Shown here: positions 18,120 to 19,761 of the stretch, one piece after another
How positions within the stretch are numbered: position 1 is the stretch's first letter
Layout of the letters: each line of letters opens with the position of its first letter
Source: Theodoxus fluviatilis
Taxonomy: Eukaryota; Mollusca; Gastropoda; Cycloneritida; Neritidae
DNA: 19,761 nucleotides
Reading direction: 5' to 3'
Assembly: GCA_034096865.1 (NCBI GenBank)
Contig: JAWQFJ010011921.1
Location: 1 to 19,761, forward strand
Notes under the pieces: generated by a model
What the model was told of the DNA's origin: nothing
Database searches by the model: none
What the model saw: the letters and a program-made list of their open reading frames with translations, nothing else
Position numbers and translations under genes: made by a program

Positions 18120-18335
18120 TATGTGTGGCTGCATTTAAACACAATGTCACAGAACACTACATCAGTGAGTTGGGGTCTGTCAGAGAAGGATGGCTGCATT
18201 TTACACAGTGTCACAGAACACTACGTCAGTAAGTCGAGTCTGTCAGAGAAGGATGGGTCCATTCAAACACAGTGTCACAGAACACTACGTCAGTAAGTCG
18301 AGGTCTGTCAGAGAAGGATGGCTGCATTCAAAATT
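18120..18335. repeat. Local direct repeats, about 64 bp
   Basis: Three diverged copies containing tgtcacagaacactac, tcagtaagtcga and gtctgtcagagaaggatg, followed by a partial fourth. Sequence from 18336 to 18521 shows nothing recognisable. Confidence 0.85.
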
Positions 18336-18521
18336 CATGATAATCAGCAACAAGACACACTAAAACAAACAACAAATGGTAACTGATAAGTAGCTATATG
18401 TAACCTAAATATTGATAAACATGACAGCAACAATGCTGAGTGATAAATCCATTTGCTAGTTCATTCATGTCTGCTTCAGCACTTGTAAGTTGTATATACA
18501 ACCTTCAATTCATCCTTGTTT

Positions 18522-19761
18522 GTTCCTACACTGCAACACCTCATGCATGAGTGCGTACACTGCAACACCTCATGCATGAGTTCCTACACTGCAACATTGA
18601 TGCATGAGTTCCTACAATGCAACACCTCATGGATGTGTTCCTACACTGCAACACCTCATGGATGTGTTCCTACACTGCAACACCTCATGGATGAGTTCCT
18701 ACACTGCAACACCTCATGCATGAGTTCCTACCCTGCAACACCTCATGCATGAGTTCCTACACTGCAACACCTCATGCATGACTTCCTACACTGCAACACT
18801 TCATGCATGAGTTCCTACACTGCAACACCTCATGCATGAGTTCCTACACTGCAACACCTCATGCACGAGTTCCTACACTGCAACACCTCATGGATGAGTT
18901 CCTACACTGCAACACCTCATGCATGAGTTCCTACACTGCAACACCTCATGCATGAGTTCCTACACTGCAACACCTCATGGTTGTGTTCCTACACTGCAAC
19001 ACCTCATGCACGAGTTCCTACACTGCAACACCTCATGGTTGTGTTCCTACACTGCAACACCTCATGGATGAGTTCCTACACTGCAACACCTCATGCATGA
19101 GTTCCTACACTGCAACACCTCATGCATGAGTTCCTACACTGCAACACCTCATGGTTGTGTTCCTACACTGCAACACCTCATGGTTGTGTTCCTACACTGC
19201 AACACCTCATGCACGAGTTCCTACACTGCAACACCTCATGCATGAGTTCCTACACTGCAACACCTCATGCATGAGTTCCTACACTGCAACACCTCATGCA
19301 TGAGTTCCTACACTGCAACACCTCATGCATGAGTTCCTGCACTGCAACACCTCATGGATGTGTTTCTACACTGCAACACCTCATGCATGAGTTCCTACAC
19401 TGCAACACCTCATGCATGAGTTCCTACACTGCAACACCTCATGGTTGTGTTCCTACACTGCAACACCTCATGGATGAGTTCCTACACTGCAACACCTCAT
19501 GGTTGTGTTCCTACACTGCAACACCTCATGCACGAGTTCCTACACTGCAACACCTCATGCATGAGTTCCTACACTGCAACACCTCATGGATGTGTTTCTA
19601 CACTGCAACACCTCATGCATGAGTTCCTACACTGCAACACCTCATGCATGAGTTCCTGCACTGCAACACCTCATGCATGAGTTCCTACACTGCAACACCT
19701 CATGCATGAGTTCCTACACTGCAACACCTCATGCATGAGTTCCTGCACTGCAACACCTCAT
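18522..19761. repeat. 29-bp minisatellite, about 43 units, running off the window
   Basis: The unit is gttcctacactgcaacacc followed by tcatgcatga, with variants catggatgag, catggttgtg and catgcacgag. Since 29 is not a multiple of three, the three frames follow each other, giving Cys/His/Ser/Thr-rich pseudo-proteins. A distinctive variant (ggatgtgtttctac) occurs at 19361 and 19593, exactly eight units apart, which shows that multi-unit blocks have been copied. The array is not complete in the window. Confidence 0.97.

Noticed and set aside
18516..19761. Possible CRISPR array (regular short repeats)
   Set aside because: The units are contiguous 29-bp tandem copies without unique spacers, in a eukaryotic intron-bearing region.

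Overview
This is eukaryotic nuclear DNA from an invertebrate. It has GT-AG introns of 0.7 to 4.6 kb, very dense microsatellites and minisatellites, and interspersed repeats rich in TGACCTTGACCTT motifs. I associate that last repeat style with mollusc, especially gastropod, genomes; the taxon is inferred from memory and is not shown by the sequence.

The only gene I can support is on the minus strand: an internal part of transportin-3 (TNPO3), the importin-beta family receptor that carries SR-type splicing factors into the nucleus. Seven consecutive coding exons were found: 17817-17729, 13867-13728, 13054-12863, 8237-8146, 5051-4966, 3739-3679 and 929-789 (89, 140, 192, 92, 86, 61 and 141 nt). 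All have canonical splice sites and matching phases (2, 1, 1, 0, 2, 0 across the six introns). Joined, they give 801 nt, or 267 codons with no stop. This matches, from memory, about residues 430-695 of the roughly 920-residue vertebrate protein. The last exon carries the arginine-rich helix thought to bind phosphorylated RS domains. Neither end of the gene is in the window.

The rest is intron filled with repeats. From low to high coordinate: a GGT array (1-332); exon 7; a 24-bp minisatellite of about 71 units (1191-2889); a 37-bp array of 8 units (3225-3520); exon 6; interspersed repeat copy 1 (3799-4627); a CA tract; exon 5; a second, unrelated 24-bp minisatellite of about 107 units (5110-7682); exon 4; a 3.4-kb TTAA-flanked element with inverted ends like piggyBac (8774-12184), holding repeat copy 2 (11145-11977); a 64-bp repeat cluster; exon 3; a 69-bp array of 4 units touching exon 2 (13454-13729); exon 2; AT-rich intron; a 76-bp array (about 15245-16160); a 21-bp array (16830-17699); exon 1; short local duplications; and a 29-bp array that runs off the window end (18522-19761).

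The long open frames in the arrays are artefacts: the units of 24, 24, 21 and 69 bp are multiples of three, and the 29-bp array cycles through the frames. The most interesting structure is the 69-bp array at exon 2. It repeats the exon's 5' splice site in the same phase, so alternative donor use could add blocks of 23 codons.
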